Positions 34,632 to 43,298 of a DNA stretch of 64,000 nucleotides are shown piece after piece. This stretch comes from Leifsonia shinshuensis (GTDB lineage: Bacteria; Actinomycetota; Actinomycetes; Actinomycetales; Microbacteriaceae). Location: assembly GCF_031456835.1 (NCBI RefSeq), contig NZ_JAVDVK010000001.1:1612001-1676000 (forward strand). Direction: 5' to 3'. The notes beneath the pieces were generated by a model. It ran no database searches and had not been told where the DNA came from. It saw only the letters and a program-made list of their open reading frames with translations. The position numbers and the translations under genes were made by a program. The stretch's first letter is position 1. Each line of letters begins with the position of its first letter.

Positions 34632-36515
34632 ATGACGACCACGCTCGCGCTCGCAGCCCGGCTGCGGGAGCTGGACGACGCCGCGCTGCTCGCGGCCCTG
34701 CAGCGCCGCACCTACCGGCGGACCGGCGTCGCCGACTTCTTCGACCTCGCCGACGCCCTGCTCGACGCGGACTCGGTGCAGCGGGCGCTCGCTCCGCTCG
34801 ACCGTCCGCGACTGGCGGCCCTGGTGGTGCTCGCACGCGCGGCGCGACCATTGACGGTGGATGCGGTGGCCGCGGCACTCGCGGACGCACCCGCCACCGC
34901 GGGCATCGATCGCGACGCCGTCGTCGCGGCCCTCGACGACCTCGCGGGGCTGCTGCTCGTGCATCCCGCCGACTCGTCCGGCGCTCGCGCGTTCGACCTG
35001 TACGACGGCGTCGCGGCGCAGCTCGCCGCGTGGCCCGCGCAGGGCTTGCCGTCGGGCGACGACCTGCTCGGAACTCCCCCGCCTCCCGCGCTCGCTCCGG
35101 TGCCGGACACCGAGCGCCGCTTCACCGACCGGCTGGCCGCCGAGCGGGCGTTCGAGGCCGTCGCGGCGGTCTCGGAGCTGCTCGCCGAGCTCGGCCGCGA
35201 AGGCGCACGGCGCCTGCAGAAGGGCGGCCTGGCGCTCCCGGCCGTCAAGCGGCTCGCCGAGGCGCTGTCGCTCGACGCAGACCTGGTGCCGGTGGCTCTG
35301 TCGGCCGCCGAGCGCGCCGGGCTCGTCGCGGTGGACGAAGGGATGTGGCTCCCGACCGACGAGGCGGCCGCTTGGTCGCACTCCCCCACGGCCGACCGCT
35401 GGCGCGCCCTCGCGGCCGCCTGGCTGGCCGCGCTTCCCGAGGACCTGCGCACGCTGCTCGCGCTGCGCAGCCGGGCGGCCTGGGGCGACAGCCTGCGCGA
35501 GCATGTCGCGTGGCTGTATCCCGCCTCCATCGAGGAGGCGCAGCGGCGAGTGGATGCGCACACGCGGCTCGCCGAGTGGCTCGGCGTGACCGCGCACCAG
35601 GCCCCGAGCTCGGCGGGCGCGGCGCTCGTCGAGGAGGGCCCGGACGCGGCGACGGCGGTGATGACGACGCAGTTCCCGGCGGAGGTCGACCGCGTCTACC
35701 TGCAGCACGACCTGACCATCGTGTCTCCGGGACCCCTCGCGCCGGAGATCGAGTCGCGGCTGCGCGGCATCGCCGAGCTGGAGTCGCGGGCGCTCGCATC
35801 CACCTTCCGGATCTCGGCCGCGTCGGTGGACCGCGCGCTCACGGCCGGGGAGACGGCGGACGGCATCCGCGAGTTCCTCAGCGCGATCTCGCTGACGGGA
35901 CTGCCGCAACCGGTCGACTACCTGATCGCGGACGCGGCGGAGCGGCACGGCCGCGTCCGGGTGCGCGAGGCGGTCGGCGAGGGCGTGCGGTCGGCGGTGC
36001 GGTCGGAGGACGCGACGCTGCTGCGCACGATCCACGTCGACCAGGCGCTCGCCTCGCTGCGGCTGGCGCCCGGACGTACCGGGGAGCTGATCAGCCGCTT
36101 CCCGCGGGACGTGGTGTTCTGGGCGCTGAGCGACGCCCGCTATCCGGTGGTGGCCGAGGACGCGAACGGGGCCGAGGTGACGCTGCGGCGGCAGCGGGTC
36201 GCGCATCCCGCGGCCGCCCCCGAGCACGACCGCGACCTCGAACTGGTCGAGCGGCTCCGGCTCGCCGACGCGGATGCGGGCGACGACACCGGCGAGCGCT
36301 GGCTGGCGCGCCAGCTCGACCTGGCGGTGCGGGCGCGGCAGCCGATCGTGATCGAGGTGGCGATGCCCGACGGTCAGATCGTCGACTACCTGCTCGAACC
36401 GACCGGCGTCGGCGGAGGCCGGTTGCGCGGACGTGACCGAGCTGCGGACATCGAGCGGACACTGCCGCTGTCGAGCGTGCGAGGCATGCGGCCGGCGCCC
36501 GAGCAGGAGGAGTGA
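34632..36515 (+). CDS. Helicase-associated domain protein (Helicase_C_3)
   Basis: A 627-residue protein. The N-terminal part is helical and Ala/Leu rich. The middle holds the XPB-linked domain (AEVDRVYLQHDLTIVSPGPLAPEIESRLRGIAELES) and the C-terminus continues VDYLLEPTGVGGGRLRG. It has no Walker A, so it is not a motor. It is regularly found beside xpb in actinobacteria and is probably a partner of the helicase encoded next. Confidence 0.85.
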   Translation: MTTTLALAARLRELDDAALLAALQRRTYRRTGVADFFDLADALLDADSVQRALAPLDRPRLAALVVLARAARPLTVDAVAAALADAPATAGIDRDAVVAALDDLAGLLLVHPADSSGARAFDLYDGVAAQLAAWPAQGLPSGDDLLGTPPPPALAPVPDTERRFTDRLAAERAFEAVAAVSELLAELGREGARRLQKGGLALPAVKRLAEALSLDADLVPVALSAAERAGLVAVDEGMWLPTDEAAAWSHSPTADRWRALAAAWLAALPEDLRTLLALRSRAAWGDSLREHVAWLYPASIEEAQRRVDAHTRLAEWLGVTAHQAPSSAGAALVEEGPDAATAVMTTQFPAEVDRVYLQHDLTIVSPGPLAPEIESRLRGIAELESRALASTFRISAASVDRALTAGETADGIREFLSAISLTGLPQPVDYLIADAAERHGRVRVREAVGEGVRSAVRSEDATLLRTIHVDQALASLRLAPGRTGELISRFPRDVVFWALSDARYPVVAEDANGAEVTLRRQRVAHPAAAPEHDRDLELVERLRLADADAGDDTGERWLARQLDLAVRARQPIVIEVAMPDGQIVDYLLEPTGVGGGRLRGRDRAADIERTLPLSSVRGMRPAPEQEE

Positions 36516-36606
36516 GGGGGCCGGGTCCGCGGGTCCGCGGGTCCCGGTTTCGCCGGGAGCGCATCCTGAAGCCTGCTCACACCGGCAGGGCGTAGGCTGG
36601 GCAGCT

Positions 36607-38250
36607 ATGTCGGATGGCCCCCTGATCGTCCAGAGCGACCGCACCGTGCTGCTCGAAGTCGCACACCCGGACGCGGAGGACGCGCGTCACGACCTCGCCG
36701 TCTTCGCCGAGCTGGAGCGCGCGCCCGAGCACATCCACACCTACCGCATCACGCGGCTGGGACTGTGGAACGCGCGGGCCGCGGGCCACACCGCCGAGGA
36801 CATGCTGGGGACGCTGGAGCGGTACTCCAAGTTCCCGATCCCGCAGACGGTGTCGGTCGACATGACCGAGACGGTCGCCCGCTACGGGCGGCTGGTCATC
36901 GAGCGCGACGACGAGGGGACGCTGCTGCTGCGGTCCGCGGACCTGCCGGTGCTGACCGAGGTCGCGAGCGCCAAGCGCATCGCTCCGCTGCTGCTGGAGC
37001 GCCGCGACGACGAGACGTTCGTCGTGGAGGCGTGGGCGCGCGGGCAGCTCAAGCAGGAGCTCGTGAAGCTCGGCTGGCCCGCGGAGGACCTCGCCGGCTA
37101 CACGCCGGGCACCCCGCACGAGATCGGACTCAAGGAGGACAGCTGGGCGTTGCGCGACTACCAGCGCAAGGCCGTCACCAACTTCTTCGACGGCGGCTCG
37201 GGCGTCGTCGTGCTCCCCTGCGGCGCCGGCAAGACGCTGGTCGGCGCCGGGGCGATGGCGACGGCGAAGACGACCACGCTCATCCTGGTCACCAACACCG
37301 TCTCGGCGCGGCAGTGGCGCGACGAGCTGCTGCGCCGCACCACGCTGACGGCGGAGGAGATCGGCGAGTACTCGGGGCAGGTGAAGGAGGTCAAGCCGGT
37401 CACGATCGCGACGTACCAGATCCTCACCGCCAAGCGGAAGGGCGAGTACGCGCACCTGGCGCTGCTCGACGCGCTGGACTGGGGCCTCGTGGTCTACGAC
37501 GAGGTGCACCTGCTTCCCGCGCCGGTGTTCAAGCTGACCGCCGAGCTGCAGGCGCGCCGCCGGCTGGGACTCACCGCGACGCTCGTGCGCGAGGACGGCC
37601 GGGAGGGCGACGTCTTCAGCCTGATCGGCCCGAAGCGCTTCGACGCCCCGTGGAAGGAGATCGAAGCGCAGGGCTTCATCTCCCCCGCCGCCTGCTACGA
37701 GGTGCGCGTCGACCTGCCGCCGTCCGACCGGCTCAGCTACGCCGCCGCCCCCGACGACGAGCGCTACCGCCTCGCCGCCACGGCCCCGGCGAAGCTCGAC
37801 ATCGTGCGGCAGCTGGTTGCGCGACACGAGGGTGAGCGCATCCTCGTCATCGGGCAGTACCTCGACCAGATCGACGAGCTGGCATCCGCGCTGGACGCTC
37901 CGCAGCTGACGGGCGCCACGCCGGTGGATGAGCGCGAGCGGCTGTTCCAGGAGTTCCGCGACGGCCGCACCAAGGTGCTCGTGGTCAGCAAGGTCGCGAA
38001 CTTCTCGGTCGACCTGCCCGAGGCGACGGTCGCCATCCAGGTGTCCGGCTCGTACGGCAGCCGCCAGGAGGAGGCCCAGCGCCTCGGACGCCTCCTGCGC
38101 CCCAAGGAGTCGGGCCTGTCGGCGAACTTCTACACGCTGGTCGCGCGCGACACGGTCGACCAGGACTTCGCCCAGAACCGCCAGCGCTTCCTCGCCGAGC
38201 AGGGGTACTCGTACACGATCCTGGACGCGCACGCGCTGCAGGCGGCGTAG
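36607..38250 (+). CDS. XPB-type DNA repair helicase
   Basis: A 547-residue SF2 helicase. The N-terminal XPB domain has YRITRLGLWNARAAGHTAEDM. The motor has Walker A PCGAGKT (204-210), DEVH (298-301), motif III LTATLVR and motif VI QRLGRLLRPK. The tail AEQGYSYTILDAHAL is typical. Bacterial XPB unwinds DNA 3'-5' and its cell role is unsettled. ATG at 36607 is preferred over an upstream open frame that overlaps the previous gene. Confidence 0.93.
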   Translation: MSDGPLIVQSDRTVLLEVAHPDAEDARHDLAVFAELERAPEHIHTYRITRLGLWNARAAGHTAEDMLGTLERYSKFPIPQTVSVDMTETVARYGRLVIERDDEGTLLLRSADLPVLTEVASAKRIAPLLLERRDDETFVVEAWARGQLKQELVKLGWPAEDLAGYTPGTPHEIGLKEDSWALRDYQRKAVTNFFDGGSGVVVLPCGAGKTLVGAGAMATAKTTTLILVTNTVSARQWRDELLRRTTLTAEEIGEYSGQVKEVKPVTIATYQILTAKRKGEYAHLALLDALDWGLVVYDEVHLLPAPVFKLTAELQARRRLGLTATLVREDGREGDVFSLIGPKRFDAPWKEIEAQGFISPAACYEVRVDLPPSDRLSYAAAPDDERYRLAATAPAKLDIVRQLVARHEGERILVIGQYLDQIDELASALDAPQLTGATPVDERERLFQEFRDGRTKVLVVSKVANFSVDLPEATVAIQVSGSYGSRQEEAQRLGRLLRPKESGLSANFYTLVARDTVDQDFAQNRQRFLAEQGYSYTILDAHALQAA

Positions 38251-38261
38251 GGGGCGGCGGC

Positions 38262-38643
38262 ATTCGGCACGAATCACGGGTTTTCGTCGGGCCCTGGCCC
38301 TGACATTCGGCACGAATCGCGGTTCCCGGCGGGCCGCAGCCGACATTCGGCACGAATGTCGACCCGGAGCGCGGTAGCCGATATTCGGCACGAATCGCGG
38401 TTCCCGGCGCGTCGCAGCCGACATTCGGCACGAATGTCGGCCCGCCTCCACGTGCGACCCTCGACGATCGTCGGCGTCGGCGTCGCGAGAGATTTGGCAC
38501 AAATCGTCGTTATCGGGGCGCCATTACCGAGATTTGGCACAAATCTCGGGCCGCTCGGGCGAGTCGCGGGGCGCCAGGCTGGGGCGCGATTTGTGCCAAA
38601 TCGTGGTTATGGGGGGTCGCATAACCACGATTTGGCACAAATC
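38262..38643. repeat. Array of nine small palindromes with GCA loop
   Basis: Five units of ATTCGGCACGAAT (38262, 38305, 38345, 38383, 38423) and four of GATTTGGCACAAATC (38491, 38531, 38588 inverted, 38629). Each is a short stem around GCA; stems of the 3rd, 5th, 7th and 9th extend to 9-10 bp. The last two units lie in a 23-bp inverted repeat. No coding frame is plausible here. The stem change C-G to T-A is compensated on both sides. Confidence 0.85.
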
Positions 38644-38694
38644 GTGCGTCGCGGCAGGCACGAGAGCGGCGAACGTGCGGGCGGCGCGGCGGCG

Positions 38695-39567
38695 TCAGCG
38701 CAGGATGCGCGCGAGCGTCGCGCGCGCCTCGGCGTCGGCCGGGCGGTCGCGCACGGTGATCGCGGCCTTCCACAGCGCCCAGCCGCGCGCCCGCGCCCAC
38801 GTCGCGTCGTCGAGGCCCACCGTCGCCACGAAGGCGTCGCGGGCGGCGCCCTCGAACACCGTCCAGGCGGGGACGAGGTCGCAGGCCGGATCACCGACCC
38901 CGGATGTGCCGAAGTCGATCACCGCGGAAAGCGCGCCCGACGCATCCACGAGCAGGTTGCCGGGGGCGACGTCGCCGTGGAACCACACCGGCGGTCCCTG
39001 CCACCGCGACGCGGTCGCCTCCGCCCAGAGCGCCCGCGCGCGCGCCGCGGCGTCGGCGCCCAGCACCGGGAAGGCCGCCAGCGCCTCCTCGCCGTACACC
39101 TCGGGCGGTGCGCCGCGGAAGAAGTTGTGCGTTCCCGGGCCCGGCGCGCCGTCGGCCGGCGCCGAACGCAGGGCGACGAGGAAGCCCCCGATCGCCTCGG
39201 CGAGCGCCACATCCTGCGACACGTCGCCGCGCAGCACGACGGGCGTGCCCGGAAGCCAGCGGTAGACCGACCACGGCAGCGGGTACTCCTCCGTCGGCTC
39301 GCCCTGCGCGAGGGGCTGCGGGATGGGCAGCGGCAGCAGCGGGGCGAGCCGGGGCAGCCACTCCTGCTCCTTCGCGACCTGCTCCCGGTATCCGGCGGCG
39401 CTCGGCAGGCGGACGCTCAGCTCTTCGCCGAGGCGGAAGGTGCGGTTGTCCCAGCCGTCGTGCTCGACAGGCCGGATGACGAGAGCGCGCCACTGCGGGA
39501 ACTGCGCGTCGACCAGCCGGCGGACCAGCGCGGCGTCGATGTGCGGACGGAGCTCAGCCGCGGACAT
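38695..39567 (-). CDS. Aminoglycoside/homoserine phosphotransferase-family kinase
   Basis: A 290-residue APH-fold protein. The catalytic loop is FHGDVAPGNLLVD (HGD...N) and the metal site is AVIDFGTSGVGDP. The N-lobe has ELSVRLPSAAGYREQV. This is a chromosomal family with a wide range of substrates; antibiotic resistance is not implied. The start overlaps the end of the reductase gene by 14 bases, indicating cotranscription. Confidence 0.85.
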   Translation of the reverse strand: MSAAELRPHIDAALVRRLVDAQFPQWRALVIRPVEHDGWDNRTFRLGEELSVRLPSAAGYREQVAKEQEWLPRLAPLLPLPIPQPLAQGEPTEEYPLPWSVYRWLPGTPVVLRGDVSQDVALAEAIGGFLVALRSAPADGAPGPGTHNFFRGAPPEVYGEEALAAFPVLGADAAARARALWAEATASRWQGPPVWFHGDVAPGNLLVDASGALSAVIDFGTSGVGDPACDLVPAWTVFEGAARDAFVATVGLDDATWARARGWALWKAAITVRDRPADAEARATLARILR

Positions 39568-40306
39568 ACCGCAGCAGCAGCGTGTCGTCTCCCGCCAGCG
39601 TGTGCGCGAGCCGCAGCCCGAGCGGCGCGATGGGGGCGGCGCCGGTGGCGATGCGCGACGATGTTCCCGCCTCGAGCCGCGGGCTGATCGTCAGGCACAG
39701 CTCGTCGACGGCGCGTGCGGCGATCAGGTCGGCGAACAGGTGCGGACCTCCCTCGCAGTGGATGCGCGTCAGCCCCCGCTCGTGCAGCACGGCGAGCCCG
39801 CGCTCGGCCTGCACGCGTTCCCGCCCGCAGACGACGACGTCGGCCACCTCGGAGAGCGCCTCGCGCGACTCGGGCCGCGACAGCTCCGTCGTCAGCACGA
39901 TGGGACGCTCGGGCGCGTCCGCGAAGATCGAGCTGCGCGGGTCGAGGTCGAGGCCCGCCGAGACGATGGCGAACACCGGGTGCGGCGTCATCCCGGCCCC
40001 GCTGCGAGCGCGAGCGGACTCCGCGCCCACCCGCATCGCGCCGTAGCCTTCGGCGCGCACGGTGCCGGCTCCGACGAGCACCACGTCGCAGAGGCGGCGG
40101 AGCAGCTCGAACACCCGGCCGTCGACGTCGTTCGAGAGGCCGCCGGACAGGCCCTGGTGGGTCGCCGCGCCGTCCACGCTGCTGACGAAGTTGACGCGCA
40201 GCCACGGGTCCCCCGCATCCTGCAGGTACAGCTCGGTGATGTCGTCGTCGCTCAGCTCGGTCTGCGACGGCAGCGGTGACAGGCGATGGATGGCCGGCTC
40301 AGTCAT
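39554..40306 (-). CDS. RibD C-terminal-type pyrimidine reductase family protein
   Basis: A 250-residue protein with the dihydrofolate-reductase-like fold of RibD_C: RVNFVSSVDGAATHQGLSGGLSN, VLVGAGTVRAEGYG, and HCEGGPHLFADLIAARAVDELCLTISP. Relatives act as 5-amino-6-uracil reductases or unknown NADPH reductases. There is no deaminase domain and no rib gene nearby. It overlaps the DHPS homologue by 8 bases. Confidence 0.82.
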   Translation of the reverse strand: MTEPAIHRLSPLPSQTELSDDDITELYLQDAGDPWLRVNFVSSVDGAATHQGLSGGLSNDVDGRVFELLRRLCDVVLVGAGTVRAEGYGAMRVGAESARARSGAGMTPHPVFAIVSAGLDLDPRSSIFADAPERPIVLTTELSRPESREALSEVADVVVCGRERVQAERGLAVLHERGLTRIHCEGGPHLFADLIAARAVDELCLTISPRLEAGTSSRIATGAAPIAPLGLRLAHTLAGDDTLLLRYVRG

Positions 40307-41243
40307 TCACGTCTCCCATGTTGTGCTTGAGGTAGGCGGGCGCGCGCAGGCCGAGCACGGCCTCCGTCATCCGCATGGCGGCGACGGACGCGCGCACGTC
40401 GTGCATCCGGACGATGCGGGCGCCGTTCATCACGCTGATGACGGCGGCGGCGAGCGAGCCTTCGAGCCGCTCGGCGCGCGGGGCGTCGAGGGTCTCGCCG
40501 ATGAAGTCCTTGTTCGAGACGGCCGCGAGCACGGGGTATCCGAGGTCGGCCAGCTCGCTCAGGCGGCGGGTGAGCTCCAGCGAGTGCAGCGTGTTCTTGT
40601 TCAGGTCGTGGCCCGGGTCGATGATGAGGCGCTCCTCCGGGATGCCGGCGGCCTTCGCGCGCGAGACGCGGTCGAGGAGGAACGCCGACACGTCCGCGAC
40701 GACGTCGTCGTACTGCGGCCGCGGGAACGGCTTCCGCGGCTCCGCCAGGCTGTGCGTGATGACGAGGGTGGCCTCGCTGGCGGCGACGACCGGCGCGAGG
40801 TCCGGGTCGCGCAGCCCGGTCGTGTCGTTGATGACCGTCGCGCCCGCCGCGATCGCTTCGCGGGCCACCGCGGCGTGGAAGGTGTCCACCGAGATGACGA
40901 CGTCGGATCCGGCGCGCAGCGCGGCGACGACCGGGACGACCCGCTCGATCTCCTCCTCGACGGGCACGGGCTCGCCGGGCGCGAACGGCGCACCGCCGAT
41001 GTCCACCCAGTCGGCGCCGAGCGCGACCGCCTCGAAGCACGCGTCGACCGCCCGGTCGAAGGCGTAGGTGCGGCCCTGGTCGAAGAACGAGTCAGGCGTG
41101 CGGTTCACCACGGCCATCACGGCGACCTGCCGCGAGAAGTCGAACGTGCGCGCACCGATCCGCCGGACCGGCACGCGCAGCGGCGGCAGGTACGGCTCAG
41201 AGCGCGGCAAGGTCGAGGTCCTGGTCGGCGAGCTGGTCCGCAT
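40299..41243 (-). CDS. folP: Dihydropteroate synthase homologue (FolP2-like)
   Basis: A 314-residue TIM-barrel protein. Conserved: MAVVNRTPDSFFDQG, SVDTFHAAVA, INDTTGLRD, LIIDPGHDLNKN, VSNKDFIGE, VRMHDV. The pterin/pABA loop reads DIGGAPFAPG where catalytic FolP1 has GGESTRPG, which suggests a paralogue that may not make dihydropteroate. The start is uncertain: ATG 41243 overlaps the upstream gene; GTG 41174 sits near the conserved N-terminus. Confidence 0.8.
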   Translation of the reverse strand: MRTSSPTRTSTLPRSEPYLPPLRVPVRRIGARTFDFSRQVAVMAVVNRTPDSFFDQGRTYAFDRAVDACFEAVALGADWVDIGGAPFAPGEPVPVEEEIERVVPVVAALRAGSDVVISVDTFHAAVAREAIAAGATVINDTTGLRDPDLAPVVAASEATLVITHSLAEPRKPFPRPQYDDVVADVSAFLLDRVSRAKAAGIPEERLIIDPGHDLNKNTLHSLELTRRLSELADLGYPVLAAVSNKDFIGETLDAPRAERLEGSLAAAVISVMNGARIVRMHDVRASVAAMRMTEAVLGLRAPAYLKHNMGDVND

Positions 41244-42420
41244 CCACCCGCTCGGCCGAGCGGATGAGGCGCTGGATGTCGTCCTGCACGTCCCACACGT
41301 TGACGTTCATCCCCGCGACGACCCGGTCGTTGCGCAGCCAGAAGGCGATGAACTCGCGCGCCTCGACGTCGCCGCGGAACACCACGCGGGCTCCGACGGT
41401 CAGGGGCACGTAGCCCGAATACTCCATGCCCAGATCGTATTGGTCGGAGTAGAAGTACGGGATGTCGTCGTACGACGCCCGCTCGCCCAGGATCGCGTGC
41501 GCGGCGACCTTCCCGCTCGCGATCGCGTTCGCCCAGTGCTCGCTGCGCAGGTGCCGTCCGATCGCCGGGAGGAACGGGTTCGCCACGTCGCCGACGGCGT
41601 AGACGTCCTCGATGCTGGTGCGCATCCCCTTGTCCGTGAGCACGCCATCCGCGACCGCCACGCCGGAGCGCTCGGCGACCAGGCTGTTCGGCGACGCGCC
41701 GACCCCGGCCACCACCACATCCGCCGGGATGCGCTCGCCCGTCGCGAGTACGACGTACTGCTGCGTGCCGCCGTCGACGCCCACCACCACGGCGTCGTTG
41801 CGGAACTCGACCCCGTTGTCCCGGTGCAGCCGCTCGAAGACGCCGCCCAACTCCCGTCCGATCGCACCGGAAAGCGGAACGGCCGAGTGGCCGACCACCG
41901 TCACCTCGTTGCCGTAGCCGCGGGCCGCCGCAGCGACCTCCATGCCGATCCAGCCGGAGCCGATCACGACCACGCGCCTCCCGCCCACCTTCAGGGCATC
42001 CCGCAGCCGGACGGAGTCCTCCTGCGTCCGCAGCGGGAACACGGCCCCGTGCCCGCTGCCCGGCACGCCGAGCGGACGGGCCCGCGCGCCGGTCGCGATC
42101 ACGAGGCTGTCGTAGGTGATGCGGCCGCCGTCCTCGGTGATGAACAGCTCGTGCGCATCCGCCTCGAACGAACCGGCCTCGACGCCGGGCACGAACTCGA
42201 CCGCGTTCTCGGCGTACCAGTCGTCGGGATGGACGGCGGCCCCCTCGAGCGGCGCATCGCCCTTCAAGAACTCCTTCGACAGCGGCGGGCGGATGTAGGG
42301 GCGGTGCTCCTCCATCCCGAGCAGCAGGATGCGACCGCCGAAGCCGTGCTCACGCAGCTCGGTCGCGACGCTCGCCCCGGCGAGGCCGGCGCCCGCGATG
42401 ACGACGGTGGGTTCGGTCAT
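41197..42420 (-). CDS. FAD/NAD(P)-dependent oxidoreductase (ferredoxin reductase type)
   Basis: A 407-residue flavoprotein: FAD motif VVIAGAGLAGASVATELREHG, RPPLSKEFLKG, NAD motif VVVIGSGWIGMEVAAAARGYG, and the second FAD motif VYAVGDVANPF. Its C-terminal domain is of the ferredoxin/rubredoxin reductase type. The start at 42420 (MTEPTVV) is chosen where the fold begins. No ferredoxin gene is adjacent. Confidence 0.9.
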   Translation of the reverse strand: MTEPTVVIAGAGLAGASVATELREHGFGGRILLLGMEEHRPYIRPPLSKEFLKGDAPLEGAAVHPDDWYAENAVEFVPGVEAGSFEADAHELFITEDGGRITYDSLVIATGARARPLGVPGSGHGAVFPLRTQEDSVRLRDALKVGGRRVVVIGSGWIGMEVAAAARGYGNEVTVVGHSAVPLSGAIGRELGGVFERLHRDNGVEFRNDAVVVGVDGGTQQYVVLATGERIPADVVVAGVGASPNSLVAERSGVAVADGVLTDKGMRTSIEDVYAVGDVANPFLPAIGRHLRSEHWANAIASGKVAAHAILGERASYDDIPYFYSDQYDLGMEYSGYVPLTVGARVVFRGDVEAREFIAFWLRNDRVVAGMNVNVWDVQDDIQRLIRSAERVDADQLADQDLDLAAL

Positions 42421-42524
42421 GATTCCAGCATCCACTCTTCCCACTGCGGGCGCCAGACCTCCGCACCCGGCGCGCACCGATGGCTCACAGGTAAGAGTCA
42501 GCTGACGCGCAGATAATGTTGGCC

Positions 42525-43217
42525 ATGAACGCAGGACCCCGCATTCTCATCGTCGACGACGAGCCCAACATCCGCGACCTCCTCACCACCAGCCTCCGTT
42601 TCGCCGGGTTCGCCGTACGGGCGGTCGGCAACGGGGCCCAGGCGATCTCCGCGGTCCTCGAAGAGGAGCCCGACCTGATCATCCTCGACGTCATGCTGCC
42701 GGACATGAACGGCTTCGGCGTCACCAAGCGCCTCCGTGGCGCGGGCTACACCGCGCCCATCCTGTTCCTCACCGCCAAGGACGACACCGAGGACAAGATC
42801 ACCGGCCTCACCGTCGGCGGCGACGACTACGTCACCAAGCCGTTCAGCCTCGACGAGATCGTCGCCCGCATCAAGGCCATCCTGCGCCGCACGATGCAGG
42901 CCGACGAGGATGCGGTCATCCGCGCCGGCGAGCTGACGATGGACCAGGACACGCACGAGGTCTTCGTCGGCGACACCCCGATCGAGCTCAGCCCGACCGA
43001 ATTCAAGCTGCTGCGCTACCTGATGCTCAACCCCAACCGCGTGCTGTCGAAGGCGCAGATCCTCGACCACGTCTGGGAGTACGACTTCAACGGCGACGCC
43101 GGGATCGTCGAGTCCTACATCTCCTACCTCCGCCGCAAGGTGGATGCGCACTCCAGCGAGCCGCTCATCCAGACCAAGCGCGGTTTCGGGTACATGCTGA
43201 AGGCCGCCAAGGCCTGA
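42525..43217 (+). CDS. OmpR-family response regulator
   Basis: A 230-residue protein. The receiver domain has IVDDEPN, the phosphoacceptor in LIILDVMLP, and the Lys of DDYVTKPF. The C-terminal winged helix reads TEFKLLRYLMLNPNRVLSKAQILDHVW ... YISYLRRKVD. ATG 42525 is 7 bases after GATAAT (42512-42517); ATG 42516 overlaps that box and is rejected. It is paired with the kinase 81 bases downstream. Confidence 0.93.
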   Translation: MNAGPRILIVDDEPNIRDLLTTSLRFAGFAVRAVGNGAQAISAVLEEEPDLIILDVMLPDMNGFGVTKRLRGAGYTAPILFLTAKDDTEDKITGLTVGGDDYVTKPFSLDEIVARIKAILRRTMQADEDAVIRAGELTMDQDTHEVFVGDTPIELSPTEFKLLRYLMLNPNRVLSKAQILDHVWEYDFNGDAGIVESYISYLRRKVDAHSSEPLIQTKRGFGYMLKAAKA

Positions 43218-43298
43218 GATGCTTCCGCCGGTGTGCGGGCGGGAGCACCGCCCGCACACATGCCCGGCACAGCATCCCCTGCATAGACTGACGGCCTG

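Noticed and set aside
38262-38643. Palindrome array as CRISPR or coding DNA
   Set aside because: Units are 13-15 bp, unevenly spaced and partly inverted; no frame across the array is consistent.
38695-39567. APH-fold kinase as an antibiotic resistance gene
   Set aside because: The fold includes many metabolic kinases; it lies in a chromosomal operon with reductase and DHPS-like genes and no mobile element.
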